This document shows, piece by piece, positions 22,196-34,450 of a stretch of 64,000 nucleotides of DNA. Under the pieces are notes generated by a model. The model did no database searches, had not been told where the DNA came from, and was given only the letters and a program-made list of their open reading frames with translations. Numbering within the stretch: position 1 is the stretch's first letter; each line of letters starts with the position of its first letter. The position numbers were made by a program, and so were the translations under genes. The DNA comes from Dicyema japonicum (lineage: Eukaryota; Dicyemida; Rhombozoa; Dicyemidae), in assembly GCA_011109175.1 (NCBI GenBank), contig RDEW01000017.1, positions 833,443 through 897,442 on the forward strand. The letters run 5' to 3'.

Positions 22196-23960
22196 TATTT
22201 ATTTAATAACCCCAAAAAAAACACCAAGAAAGAAGGAGTAAACCAACTAATTAAGTGATCCCGGCACGCCTCAACAGGATCGAGAGGTTTTTCCTATGTT
22301 CTTCCAGAGTACCCACGGCTTTCCTGAATAGACGACGATCATCTTTCATTAGAGTTTGAAGAGGGGTGCGTTTTTTCCCCAAATTTCGTGTATTTGAGGT
22401 TTCTAGCCTTGAATGGATGAAACGACTTGTTTCCGATGAAGCCGGAGCCGTTATTTTCGATTGCGGCGTGGTTAAGCATTGGGGGAAAAAATCGCGGGTA
22501 AATTTGTTAGACGTGCAAGTTTGCCTGTTAGGGAGTTGATCTTGTATGAATTGGATATTGAAGCTCCATAGGCCCATGAGACACAAGCATACTCTACCGT
22601 CGGTTTTAGAAGTTGATTGAACAAGACGACAGCACATTCCTTGACGGCCAGGACTTTAAAAACGGTTTGATTATATTTAGTTTCCTGAGACCCTTTGTCA
22701 TAACGTTCTTCATATTTTGAGAAAATGTCATCAAAGGGTCAAATGTCACTCCCAGGATAGTTGGACGAATCTGTAATGGTAAGGAGTCTCTATAAATGTT
22801 TAAATCCAGTGTATGTTTTTCTTTTCTGTCCATGGTGAAGATTGTATGCGTTGATATATCCCTGGATATGAGAGACGATTCAACTTCAACCAGGCTCCTA
22901 GGTCATCAATATGTGACTGAAGCTCTGATTTTGCTGTACCCACGTATTTATTCCTGCTAGCGATGATTAGGTCGTCAGCATAAGTGAGAAGCATTGAATC
23001 TGGTCCTACAGGGCAGGGTAAATCGTTGAGGAATAAGTTGAATAACGCCCGAGAAAGGGGCGATCCTTGAGGGACACCATTTGGTAGTAGACGGGCCTAT
23101 ACAGACACGTCCTCTTCTTCCGGAGAGAAAATTGGCTATCCATCTTTTTAAAACCGGCTGAATGGTGGTGTCAAAATTTTTTTCGTGAGTATGTTCTCGG
23201 GACAGAATCGAACGCTTTCTGGATGTCCAGGGAGACCACGATTGTCCGTAGGTTCGTTGAACCCTTCTGATATAAATTGAGACAGTGAAGTCAAATGTGT
23301 CGTAGTTGAACGCTCACATTTGAAACCATGTTGAAAGTGGCAGTCAAGCAAATGGGATTTAATTTTCCAGAGTACGAGTTTCCCCATTAGGCGCGATAAT
23401 GCGCACGTTAATGAATTTGGACGGTAGAAAGAAGGTATGGTCTTCGGTTTTCCTAGTTCTTAGGATGGGTATTATAAGTGAATTCTTCCATTTTTATGGG
23501 ATGACGTTCTTGTTAGAAGACAAATTAAAAATTGACGTAATCGAATTGATTGCAACATTACCAAGATGTTTTAGCAAAATTCCCGGAATGCCGTCAGAAC
23601 CACACGTATAAAATCTCTTCATCGATCTTATAGCCTGTGTAACCTCGGCCACGAAGTTGGTTTAGGCATTAAATTCCGAAGGTGACAAGAATGGGATTTC
23701 GAAAAGTCCTTGTGACTTATGGATGCGTAATGTTTCATTAGGTTGTTAGCTTGCACAGTATTTGGAGCAGAAAAAGATTCTGATTCATCTGATTCGACGA
23801 ATAGTTTTCCATAAAAGACTCGTGAATTTCATATGTCCAATATATGATAATAGGCGGTTCCACGCCCTATCTTTCTTTTATCTGATGAGCTTTGTAATTC
23901 TCTGATTTAAGTTCTTCATTCTCGAGGAAATGTTAACCTAGTGTGTACCCCCAGAACGTA
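22196..23960 (-). mobile_element. LINE-A relative, decayed
   Basis: The minus strand encodes FQHGFKCERSTTTHLTSLSQ, motif A (SLDIQKAFDSVP) near 23215, PNGVPQGSPLSRALFNLFLN near 23070 and YADDLIIASRNK near 22980. It ends in SILLRRAGIT before the stop at 22251. The 3' trailer has AAGTTTACTCC-like bases and a GGGGTTATTAAATAAATAAA tail at 22190-22215. Frames are broken repeatedly. Confidence 0.75.
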
Positions 23961-24029
23961 TGGCTTCAGTTTTGTCGTGGTCATTATTCGTAGATTCATG
24001 ATGGAGAGGCCAAGAGCGAAAGGATCAAA

Positions 24030-24290
24030 GCTCAGTAATCTATCCAATAACCTTCGCAGTTCGATGTGAGTGCATCGTCGATGAGTGAAGATAGACATGA
24101 AGCGGCAGAGATCCGAACTGCCTTCGGAATCCTCAGTGGTATTTTCCTTGACTTTCGCAAGCTGGATATGTTTAAGAGGACAGAATTGGAGTCAGAGATT
24201 GACTGCTCGAGAACTGGTCCGATTTGTTGGTAAGTTCTCTTAGGGGGTCCAGTCTCAGGTATCCGTAATGGTATAGGATAACTCAACATA
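24030..24290 (-). mobile_element. LINE-C N-terminal fragment
   Basis: The frame 24289-24032 contains IPLRIPKAVRISAASCLSS, matching the conserved block after the PHD-like finger of the copy at 9.4 kb. Confidence 0.65.
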
Positions 24291-24469
24291 AGAATCCCTC
24301 GTTTGTTCTGTGCCTCATCACCTACTAGCTATCCTTTTGTCCCATTCCAACCATTACGCCTTGATATCGAGGACGTCCAACAATAGACGGGAAGACATCG
24401 CGAGGAGCATCATCTTCAGCAAACCCTTCCTTGCAATCTACAACCAAAGCAGCAACATCTTCATCAACA

Positions 24470-25112
24470 ATTTTGAATAATTCCAACTGAAGACAACCAA
24501 TACAACGTGTAACGCCACATTAGGAGATAGTGAAGATATCATTCGGAGAAAAGCCATGGCAAACGCTGCATTACACAGGCTGAAAAACCTATGGCTAAAA
24601 CAAAAAGAGAATAACATAAAACAAAGGATAATGTTATACGAACACCTTGATCAAACCAATCCTTTCTATACAACTCTGGGACCTGAGGCACTTCAAAAAA
24701 GGAATTGGAGAGGCTAGACTCGTTTTACAGGAATCATCTAAGAAACATAACTGGAATTTCCTGGCCATCTACGTTCTCGCGGAAAGGACTGTACAATAAA
24801 TGTGACTGTACACTATTAAGTCTTGAGATCATTAGCTCTCGTTGGAGACTTTTTGGACACGTCCTGAGGTTGGACCCGAATCCCCCCGAATATCGCAATG
24901 GAAGATTACCTAACGCTTTCATGAAGACCGAGAACAACCCTCCCGGTCGTTTTACAAAACGATCTGAAAGCAGTGAAGAAAACATTGGCATCTAGTGACG
25001 ATCTGGACACACTGAGGACCTAGCTAAGAACAGAAGAGCTTGGAGCAAGCTAACTAATTCTCTATATTTTTTGCTGCACATGTGAGGGCTGTAAATACTA
25101 TGGCTCTCGTGA
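24470..25112 (+). mobile_element. LINE-B 3' part
   Basis: Encodes IIRRKAMANAALHRLKNLW, IKPILLYNSGTWG-like sequence over a shift, and SSRWRLFGHVLRLDPNPP. It ends with the tail GCTGTAAATACTATGGCTCT and CGTGAAAG, the same tail found on the SINEs. Confidence 0.75.
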
Positions 25113-25570
25113 AAGTGATAATAGAATGGTGTTGATGTAAGATACTCCTATATCCTGAAAGTTTGTCTATTTTAAAGTTAATATTAATTTTTTTTCAGTC
25201 AATGCTTAGTGGACAGAAAAAATGATGGGATCGTAGTTCACAATCTATCGGATCTTGGTCATATTTAATCATTTTTTTATAGATATAAATAGATCTTCTC
25301 TAATCATTTTGGTTGATAATAGTAGATCTTAATAAGTATTTATTTCTGATCATTTTTAAAATTATCATTATCGTATTTTTGAAAAATAAGATTTCATTAC
25401 TTGGATATCAGTTAAAATGATAAATTAACTAAAATTATTGCGTAAAATGTAAATTAAAATACCCTCAGTACTAAAACTTGATTGATCGTCTCCTCAAGTC
25501 TTAAATCCGATATGAAATACATCTGTCATATAATTTTGACTATAAATATAAACCGATTAAAATATTATAA
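25113..25570. other. AT-rich spacer, promoter side of the Cys-rich gene
   Basis: No frame or repeat recognised. It lies upstream of the start codon at 25571, so it may hold that gene's promoter, but no element stands out. Confidence 0.35.
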
Positions 25571-26885
25571 ATGCAAGCAATTTTGATATTTTTGTTTTCT
25601 CTGACATTCGAATGTATTTTTTACGTTTATTTGAGTCAAAAATACAAAGACTCTGATGGGCCGTTATGTTAAAAGAAGGGGTGCCATCTCCACAGTGCTC
25701 TGTCCACTAAACACAGTCGTAGCCAAGTGCACAAATGATGGAAAAGTCCACAGAGGAAGTCATGTTCAAGGCAATCTTTGTCAAGTTGTTGCTTATACAC
25801 ACAAACAAAAAACCCGGGTTTCTATTCAAAATTATTTAGGCTGTTGCAAATTGCATTCCAAACTACAAATACAGCGCAAAAGTGATTTCAGTGGTACTCA
25901 ACAAGGGAAAAGTCGCATGCCCATCAAATACTATACTTTCAGACTGTAGACTATTCAATTTGTAGCTTATATGCTTATTATTAAGGTTTCCTCCTAAATA
26001 CTCCCATAAGTCTAACATAAGGAAAAATTCTTGTTATCTGAAAGCAAAAAATAAGAAATACATGCGTACATACCCATCAATCGAAGTGACATGCATAGGT
26101 AACGAATTCATTCATATAAAACAGAGGAAATTGAAAAAATATTTGTTAGTCCTACCATCATTACAGAACGGAATTCGACTTCTGCTGAAACTTGTCCTAA
26201 AGGACATATTCTTAAATCATGTGAATGTCTGAATTTCACTGAATGCAGTTCTGTACAAGTATACAATAATATATGTCTCGTCAAATATTATGGTGATTCT
26301 ATGGCAGCTAGGGTAAACGTTCCTCTTTAAAATAGGCAAAAATTGGATGCGTTAAAACACAAGAACTAAAATCTGAGATAATTGACAGCAAATTGTCGAC
26401 TATTTCAAAAAATAAGAAATTTATCACAAATTGTCTGGTTAAACCCGGGTTTTGTTATAATCTATATTAGGCAAAATTCGCGGGAAAAATATCAGGAAAT
26501 TTTCAAAAATATGGATCAATATTGTAATCTAAAGAAACCCTGTTCTAACTGTGAAGTAAAAGCGATTATTATTGGTTTATAATTTTAGTGAGTTTAGTCC
26601 CGAAAAATAAAGTTTTTATTAATTTAAAACGATTAAAATGCCCACAAGGAACCACTCTGGTTGAATGTTACGGAATAAATGGGAGAGCTTACTCCAAAAA
26701 TAAAATCTGTTATAGTAGAGCAAAAAATAGAGTTACCAAAATTTCTAAATTCTTAGGTTTACGGAGTTTGTGGAGATTTTGGTAATTTGCCAATTCACTA
26801 CAACTTTATAAAACACACTTCTAAGCCTTGGACGAGTGGAAATTGTCCAAAAAACTCAAAATCGATTAGGATGCTTGTTAGCTAG
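25571..26885 (+). CDS. Secreted protein with repeated Cys-rich (PCSK9-C-terminal-like) modules, 9 exons
   Basis: An uncharged N-terminus (MQAILIFLFSLTFECIFY) looks like a signal peptide. Removing introns at 25625-25649, 25894-25912 (or 25882-25912), 25962-25985, 26099-26124, 26313-26335, 26449-26470, 26575-26597 and 26732-26756 gives an open frame of about 375 residues. At least four modules share a pattern: C-P, then T/L, a Cys 6-8 residues on, a third Cys, and a V/A-x-x-x-C end. Examples are CPLNTVVAKC..GCC, CPSNTILSDC..VTC, CPKGHILKSCEC..IGC and CPQGTTLVEC..YGVC. This spacing recalls the C-terminal modules of PCSK9; the likeness is by pattern only. KRR before module 1 may be a protease site. 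A fifth CP start (GNCPKN) precedes the stop, so further exons may follow. The second intron could be 19 or 31 nt. Function unknown. Confidence 0.65.
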
Positions 26886-27355
26886 GTTTTACGTTTTTTT
26901 ATGTGTAGTCCCAAGTCATTGTATATTGCTTTTGCATTCTATAAGAGAAAATGCAGGTTTAATGGTTATGTGATATTTTTGTTATTTGCCAAGTAAAAAC
27001 GATTACAGCTAGTAACGACAGCAAACCAATGTACACATTGATGGATTCCATTCCATACTTCAAAAAATTAGTGACTAACAACACATCCATGCTATCATTC
27101 GCAATTTACCCTAAAAAGAATCCGAAAATTCAATGCAGATGTATCGGAAGCAGACTTTTAAAGACAAAACTTATATGTTATGTCCCTAATCTCACTTTAT
27201 CTAACTAAACTAACATTCTCTTTAACTAATAACAATAATAATTCTGGTCGTGCTCATTCTTTGGAACTAATTACTAGAGAAATTTTTATAGCAATTAAAA
27301 TTTAAAATATAGCATTTAAATATCACTATAGTATTTATAAACCACATAATAGCAT
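26886..27355. other. AT-rich region after the Cys-rich gene
   Basis: May include more exons of the Cys-rich gene (a GT..AG segment at 26877-26908 could bypass its stop), but no frame beyond it could be followed. Otherwise no gene seen. Confidence 0.3.
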
Positions 27356-27780
27356 TTACACAATTTTAATTTTTGAAAAAATAAACGTTAAAAACAAGTA
27401 AAGATTTTTAATTAAGTTCAAAACTATTCCTCTAATTTTTGCTAGCTTACTCTCAGAGATGTCCCAAATCCCAGAATTGTAAGTTTGTACTGGAGAATGA
27501 AAGAGTTGTAAAATCTTAATCTCGTTTTTGTTCTGAAATATCTTTTTATGAAATAATGACCTTATTTTTTCAATGCAGCTGTTGCTAAACATTTTAGTGC
27601 TATTTCTATTTTTATACTTTTAGATTTCTTCGAGGGTTTTTAAATCCTCTACCTCGATGTGACTTTTTGTAGATTCTATATATTTTAAGAGTTTATGTTT
27701 TAATGTTCTTACTCTGTCCAAAGATTTAGAGTTTTCAATCCTTAAGCGTAGGTCTTTTTGTGTAATCCTGATAGACTGCT
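27356..27780 (-). mobile_element. LINE-B-related fragment, reversed
   Basis: The frame 27592-27356 has FHSPVQTYNSGIWDISESKL, comparable to VRPILTYNSGTWGISKTDE of LINE-B. The sequence up to 27780 has broken frames on the same strand. Confidence 0.5.
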
Positions 27781-28000
27781 ATGGCCAGCACCCTCTCGTC
27801 TGCAAGAGGAGCGCTGTAAGATCTCCAAGGCACGAGGCTCTAAATGAGATTGTCAAACGGGCTATGGATGCTGCTGGATACTCGGCCATTCTTGAACCGG
27901 TCGGTTATGCAGAAGTGACGGGAAACAACCGGACGGGATTTGGGACGTGACATGTACAGACACGTTCGCCCCGAACAATTTTCACGAGTGCAACCTCTGC
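27775..28000 (+). mobile_element. LINE-C fragment fused to LINE-B
   Basis: Matches 57310-57570 closely (EIVKRAMDAAGYSAILEPVG), but lacks about 54 bp between GGACGGGA and TTTGGGACGTG. It switches without spacer to LINE-B coding sequence at about 28000. Confidence 0.7.
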
Positions 28001-28250
28001 CTACAGGTATAGAGGACTATTTCATGTCGGATGGCATGAAATACTGCGGTCAATCGCGTGTAACTTTGCCATCTGTCTTTGACAACGATTTGAAGCCCAA
28101 TAAACGACAACTGAAAACGGATGTCCTGAGAAGCATCACTTAGAACAAATAGGAGCAGGAAGAGGCTGGTGAAAAGGGTAATTATGTTTCCACACGTGTG
28201 GAAATATAACTTTTTATGTTTATACTTAATGTTACAATTAATAATAAATT
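28000..28250 (+). mobile_element. LINE-B C-terminal fragment (3' half of a LINE-C/LINE-B chimera)
   Basis: EDYFMSDGMKYCGQSRVTLP corresponds to the EDYFDSCEKPFRRRPRSTLP stretch of the LINE-B copy at 43.15 kb. It is followed by a broken remainder and an AATAATAAAT tail. Confidence 0.65.
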
Positions 28251-28352
28251 ATTTATTCCTACAAGTTTTTCCAATTTTTTTCTGCCACATAAAACATAAT
28301 TATCAGACAAAGGAAACAAATCATGCACAGCTGAAAATTTAAGCGTAGCGGC

Positions 28353-30525
28353 ATGCGGTTCACCTGTTGTTGTGGTGGCGCCTGGTGCAAGTTATGCACT
28401 AAAGAAAAGCGTTTGAACTTCTCCATCCCTCTACGTCCTTTGGAAGGGTGGCCTACCAACTTCAATTTGCTACTCCAGTCTGGCGACATCAAACCTATCC
28501 CGGGTCCTGATTCCACGCTGGTCATTCTCCAACTTTATGTCAATGAAATCCGTAATAAAGTGCTGGAGCCACGTTCCCTCTTGGCCCGTTTGAAAATGGA
28601 CATTGCCATTATTCAGGAGTCTAAACTCTCCACGTCAGCCGCCACCCCACGCTTCCCTGGATACAATATACTCCGAAAGGATCGGACAAGAAGTCTCGGT
28701 GGAGGATTATTGACGTTTGTTAGGGAGGGTCTTTTGTTCACCGATGTCACCCCGTTTATATTTTCTCTTGGCAAAGGAGACCCTATTCTGGTGCAAATCT
28801 CTATCGAAGTTCCTTTCTCACCCTCAAGTCGTTTTACACTATGTAATATTTATATTCCACTTCAGAGTTCGTCGACTTCCCTTATTCCAACGTATGTTCC
28901 AAACATATCGAAACTTTTTGAACTGAAAGATCTGGCATTAAGCGGCGACCTAAATGCCAAACATCCATTCTGGCTCCGGACACAATCAGCCGATAGTCTC
29001 GGAGAGTACATCCTTTCCTTACTTAATGATTTGACTATCCTCAATGATTCGGACGCTTACACAAGAACCCCGGCTTGCAGAAGGGACAGTCAACATCCTC
29101 GGACCTGTCTTTCTGCTCTCCTTCTATGGCTGGATGTATTACATGGAATGTTCGTTATGGTTTCTCAAGCGACCATAACCCCATTGTGTTGAGACTTAGA
29201 AGGCCTATTTGTTCACTGTGTTGTTCTACAAAGTTCAAAAATTATTTGAAAGCTGACTGGCAAGGTTTCAGGCGTATGTGGACAATAGTCTGTTTGACTT
29301 ACTATGGTTAGTTGTACAGTAGATAAGACGGCCAAGATTTGTCTGTTATCATTTTGAAGGCTGATAAACTATTTATACCTGTCGCCTCTTACAAGAAGTT
29401 CAATCCAAGATTATCATCTCAAATTGTGTCACTCATCAAGAAATGAATGCGCTGAAGAGAAAAGAACGCAGTCCAATAACTCCTTTTATTCTATACGTTC
29501 ACTGAATACCAAATTATCTGAGCTTATCCGAACTAATAACAGACTCAAATGGAGCCGTCTAGTTGGACGACTATGTCACAAAAACTCTTGCGCCACATTT
29601 TGGAAAACGCTAAGAAGGATCAATAGCCTCATCAATAGGAGGACTGCGGTACTGGGCCGTACTCGCAACGCTTCGGAACCCAAACTGCAAACAAGATTAT
29701 GAAGTACTACGTATCGATCAGCCATAAAGATTTTTCTCGTTCTACACTTGTTGAAACAAGAACCGTATTCCACTTTCTTCACCTTCCCCCATGATGTTGA
29801 CAAGGCTATTAAATTGCTACGTCCCACTCGTTTGTGGTCCCGACGGTGTTTGCACTATTATCTCAAACACCTTGGACCTCAGGCACGGGCCATACTATCA
29901 AGACTCTACAACGACTTTATCAACTACCATACGCTACCTAATATATGGAAGAACTCCCTGATTTCGCCAATTTTAAAACCTGGAAAACCAAAAGACGTTC
30001 CCTCTTCTTACGTCTCAATAACTTGTATTTTATCAAAAGTGCTGGAAAATTTGTATTAATGCGTATTTCTCCTGTTCTACATCTACCAGAATTTCAATAT
30101 GGTTTCAGGGTAGACCGTTATCAACGACTCATTTGGTTCTATCTCCCAGTTTATTACTGACGGCTTCAACATGAGAACACACTTACGGACGGCCTTAGTA
30201 TTATCGATATACAGAAGGCCTTTGATTCTGTTCTGAGGAAACTCCTAACGCAAAAGATTTTTAATTCTAACTTACATCCGAATATCAATCTATGTGGAAA
30301 TTTCTTAGTCAGGGTTTCGTACATTTTTGCAAGGAACTGGGAAACTCATTCGAAGGAAAATGTGGCCCATGCAGAAGAATTTCGGTCGGTTATAAAAAAA
30401 GTGCACGCCAATTGAATTCCTATGCAGAAGGAAGAGAAGGCGCTTCCGAAATGCGGTAGGGTTATAGACGAAGAGAGTTCGGATGTTGTTGGAGGCTGGA
30501 ATCACCGAATTAGCTAGTTTTGACC
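28353..30525 (+). mobile_element. LINE-A relative with APE endonuclease and 2A-like N-terminus
   Basis: Bases 28353-29192 hold an open frame. It starts with a Cys-rich run (CCCGGAWCKLC), then LLLQSGDIKPIPGP (residues 39-52), a degenerate 2A-like motif. Endonuclease motifs follow (QESKL, ALSGDLNAKHPFW). A second frame carries SSDHNPIVLRL near 29190. RT remnants appear at 29750-30240, including IQKAFDSVL. The palm between about 30290 and 30400 is deleted, and the C-terminal tail resumes (LLEAGIT near 30500). It is inactive as read. Confidence 0.75.
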
Positions 30526-31167
30526 TATCTTTCTTGGTGCTTTTGTAGTTAAATTTATTAAAAATAAATAATCAAGACAGATTTTTCTTATGACAAAAGG
30601 AGAAATCAAATAATCTTAGTCCAAATGGGAATAACATCTTCCCAAAATCTTCAGCAAGAAGAGTGAAAGAAACTGAAAAAATAAGACATTCTTTTCAAAA
30701 AGTTGAGATGATACTTGTATTACTAATTACCTGGAGAGGTTTTACAAATTCATATTAGTAAGTCCTTTTTATGGTGATTCCTGTAAGTCATTTTTATGGG
30801 AGATTTCTCACATTGGAAGAATGTATTTTTAGTTATTATTTGGTTTTGTCAAAAAATCTATATCAATCTCGGTTAATATTTCCAAATCCATTTCTCTATT
30901 ATTAGTATCATTTATAGATCATCATACCTTCATTATTTTATTTCAGCCTCAAAAAATACTAATCATCCATCTTCTGATGGAATTTAAAGCCATACGTACT
31001 TATATCAGGCACTCCTTCAATTTCCTAACTATAAAAATTGAGAGCGTAGATTTTTCACTTTATAAAAATTAAGTGTATAAATGCAACCTCATTACTAAAA
31101 AACACAAAACTAAAAAGCAAAATAATTTTCATTAGTAACATTAGAATAGTCCGTATATAAATAAATC
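30526..31167. other. AT-rich spacer downstream of WNK
   Basis: No gene seen. It contains the 3' flank of the WNK gene on the minus strand. Confidence 0.4.
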
Positions 31168-33865
31168 TCATAAAGGCAAAATATTTCTGTACTTAGAAAA
31201 CCTCCCTCGAAACTGATTCATCTCTCCATTCTGCTTCATTCGCATTTCCTCAATCTCCTTTGAATGCCTTTCCACCATACATTGATACTCCCTCAAAACA
31301 ATCTGTTCCACTTCACTCCCAGATCTATCAGTCAACTATGATTATTAACAAGAGTACTATTGGACGATCAAACGTTGAAAGCTGAGAACTGGGACACACA
31401 TGCACATCATTGTCTGACGCTGGTACTTCGGCATTCGAGGGATATTCGGTGGTTACGGAAGAAACATCAAACCGACCCAACTTCACCGTCTCCTAGAAAA
31501 TCACTCCAAAAACAACTGGAACTTCCGTGGTGACAGAACTCTCTGCTTCACATTTGACCTCCGCCGTCTTATGGGTATTTCCACTTAGGTCACGTGTTTT
31601 GAACGTCTTATTAAGCTCTTCCTCCAACTTAGCCAACGAAGTTTGGTTCTCCTCTCGTTTTGAGCAACAATCGGGCTTTTCCATACACGAGGATAAGGAG
31701 TCGAACGAGTTTTCGTGGTTAATAACGGACTCCGGCTTCGGAATTACCAGTGTCGCGGAGGAATCGTTCATGGGAATAGACATACTTTGAGGATCTTCCT
31801 CCTTAACCTCTGAATCAACAGGTTCAGAAATCAAGTCGTCCTAACCCTCACAACAACAGTCCACCTGGCACTCCGATGCTTTCTCAACGAGTTCTTCCAA
31901 CAATTTCAACAGCCGTTCAGCCTCATAGTCTGCAAGGTACTTTTCGTCCACCTAAAATTCATATTAGGAAAAAATGACCAAATTCGCAATTATGTCTTGT
32001 GTGGACTCTTTTGAAGAGTCAAAGATGAAAGTGACCGCATCCCCTTTTAAATTTGTCAATTTGACTTTGATGTCGTTGTTCTTTTTCCCAACCAGCTCCA
32101 TGGTGATCCGTCTCTTTTCACCATCTTCATTATCCCCCTCCAGAGTCCGTTCAGTCCCCTCCCTGAAATAAACCACAGCCAAACTCAGCTACCAAGGTGA
32201 GATCTTCTACTTTCGGAGGATCCAAACCCATCGATTCGGGGATTGACTTGGCCTCAGAAACCACCGATGTTCAGTCTCCCCAGCCTCAATCTTTCTGCAT
32301 TCCTCCTTGTACCTCTCAATGCTAATATGTATGTGCTTTGCTATGGCAGTGCTGTTTTCACTACTAATGAACTTATTCGAGACCTTCAATTAACAACCAA
32401 CTAACCATCTCCTCAGCCACTGACAGAGCTGAATCTTCTCGGAGATTGTAGTTCATATAAATCCCAACTTTATCCTTTATCAGGAGGTCACATGACTTGC
32501 TCAAATCGGCCGCTGAGATCCTCAGAGTTATCCGTCACCTTTCCCTTCCATTCCACAGGCAATCACGTCCACATTTAGGGTACTCATTTCCTCTGAGAAC
32601 ACATTCAGTCTCAATAACTCATCCGCCGTGTACCTATCAAGGAATTACAATATCACAAAAACCTATTCTCCTTCTTATAAGCAATACAACTCCCCAAGAT
32701 GCTCTTTAGCCCATCATCTGATACCTTGTTGAGACTATCCGGGGGACAACCCTCACAGTCAGCCCAGTCTTACCCCCGACACTTTCAAATAGATTTGAGC
32801 CGCCGAGGTACATTCGTTGTAGGGATACTCAGAGGTTACCATCTCCAGAATGCACATCCCGAACGCATACATGTCCACCGCCTCGTCGTAGCACTCTGTA
32901 TACATCTCAGGAGCCATAAACTCAGGAGTCCCTGCCATAATTCTATGGTATTACCAATCACTGATTTGGCGAAAGATCCCTCACGAAACGTGGCTAAACC
33001 GAGATCGCCGATCTTCACCGATCCCGTGGGACCTGTTATAAAAATATTGTCGCATTTGAGATCCCTGTGAATAATAGGTTTGCTTTGAGAGTGCAGGAAG
33101 CTCAATCCTTTCAGGATCTGCAGACACCAACGGTTGAGTACGCGTGGTTTCACTTTTTTGAACCGCTTTATGTATCTAGAGCCTTGACCCTTCAAGAATA
33201 CGTTTTAAGGGTTCCTGAAGTCATCAGCTCTGTCACTAAGATCAGTTCGATCCCTTTAGGAGTTTTCGTCTCCCAGAAATCGTAGAATCTAATACTTATG
33301 GTGATTTCATGGAAACCTGACAATGTTTGGATTCTGCAATCCCTTAAGGAGTTCGATCTCTTCCTTGAACCTCTTCCGGTCGATCTTTCCCAACTTTGTA
33401 CTCTGACAATTTTTCAAGTCAAATTACCTTCAGTTCACACCAGGCCACCGCTGCCCCTGTCTCCGTGTCTAATCCACGGTAGACAGTCTTGAAGGAACCA
33501 GTTCCCAGTTCAGCTCCGAACTTCACAAAGGACCCAGTCGGAGACATTGCAACGATCCTGTCCTCGGGCTTCTCTTCCTCTTCCTGGTCCCCGGCAGGAA
33601 TCAATCCCGCCACAGAAATCGCCGTGGTAGTCGATTCCGGGTTTTTTTCAACCTCCGGAGTTGGAGCGACCTCCTCGTTGCTGAGACAGGGTTTCAGGTT
33701 GGTAGGGCAACTTGGATTACTCACGTGGTGAACGTCGCTAGAACAACTGACGCTTTTTAAACGGTTCGAAGAAAAAAATTTGGCGTATTTATCGCCGAAT
33801 GAGCTAGCCAGCTCATTAAAGTCAAGAAATCGGCCTTTTTTGTTGATTTTGGATTTGTTGGACAT
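31168..33865 (-). CDS. WNK: WNK-family serine/threonine kinase, about 15 exons
   Basis: WNK kinases sense chloride and osmotic stress and phosphorylate OSR1/SPAK. The start ATG is at 33865. Fourteen introns of 22-29 nt plus one of 38 or 41 nt (clear ones: 33403-33427, 33289-33316, 33176-33201, 32932-32954) give an open frame of about 780 codons. The glycine loop [11 protein letters not shown] keeps the WNK-specific catalytic lysine, with Cys at the usual lysine site (VAWCELK). [41 protein letters not shown] and MVTSEYPY follow. Then come a CCT/autoinhibitory domain ([15 protein letters not shown]), a second CCT-like domain ([17 protein letters not shown]), a KLGRFDVSS motif of the RFxV type and a C-terminal coiled coil. 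Metazoan WNKs are usually longer. The 38/41-nt intron near 32210-32250 is the least certain join. Confidence 0.88.
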
Positions 33866-34195
33866 TGGATCTTGCTCCAGCCCAATATGTCTAAAAAATA
33901 TTATGATCTTGTTAGAAAGTGAAAGTTTATGAGGGAAACAGTTAAATAAAAATACCCACAATAATGAAGATTATCACAAATAACTTTTGGGAAATTTAAA
34001 ATTTTAATTATTTTTAAAAATTAATTTATAAATTAATTACTTTAAGTTCCTTCATAATTTTTAATAAATGAAAATATTTTATAAAGGAAAAAAAAGAGAA
34101 TAAATGGTCATGTATTGGCTGCCATTTAATAAATTGTTTTCAAAAATATATAATTAAATTCAATTTATTGAACCAGAAGAACATCGTCATAGTCG
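33866..34195. other. WNK 5' flank
   Basis: AT-rich, no gene. An open frame continues upstream of the chosen start to 33961 but is AT-biased and ends at an AG; the first kinase-like N-terminal ATG is 33865. Confidence 0.4.
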
Positions 34196-34450
34196 GAATG
34201 AAAAAAACTCAAGTGATATTGGCCTCCCTCAGCAGTCTATGCATAATCGGACTTAAAGGAGCTCCGTCCAGGGGGAACTCCTCTGGATGGCTGTTAACTA
34301 ATGCTTTTGTTTGGATATAATTTAGGATTATATCTAGAGCAACCAGAGATGGTAACCACATGACGCACGCTAACAATTCAAGCTCCCTGAATCAAAGGGA
34401 AGAGGAGGAACATGAGAAACAAACAAAAAATCTTTAAGGAGTGTAACTCC
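34196..34450 (-). repeat. Rep-3, copy 2
   Basis: On the minus strand, AAAGATTTTTTGTTTGTTTC and CCTCTTCCCTTTGATTCAGG match 18345-18400. Similarity is clear only for about 34355-34440; the flanking part may belong to the same element. Confidence 0.45.

Noticed and set aside
33866-33961. Upstream N-terminal extension of the WNK protein
   Set aside because: The extension is hydrophobic and AT-driven, unlike WNK N-termini, and ends at an AG that could be a splice site; the ATG at 33865 fits better.
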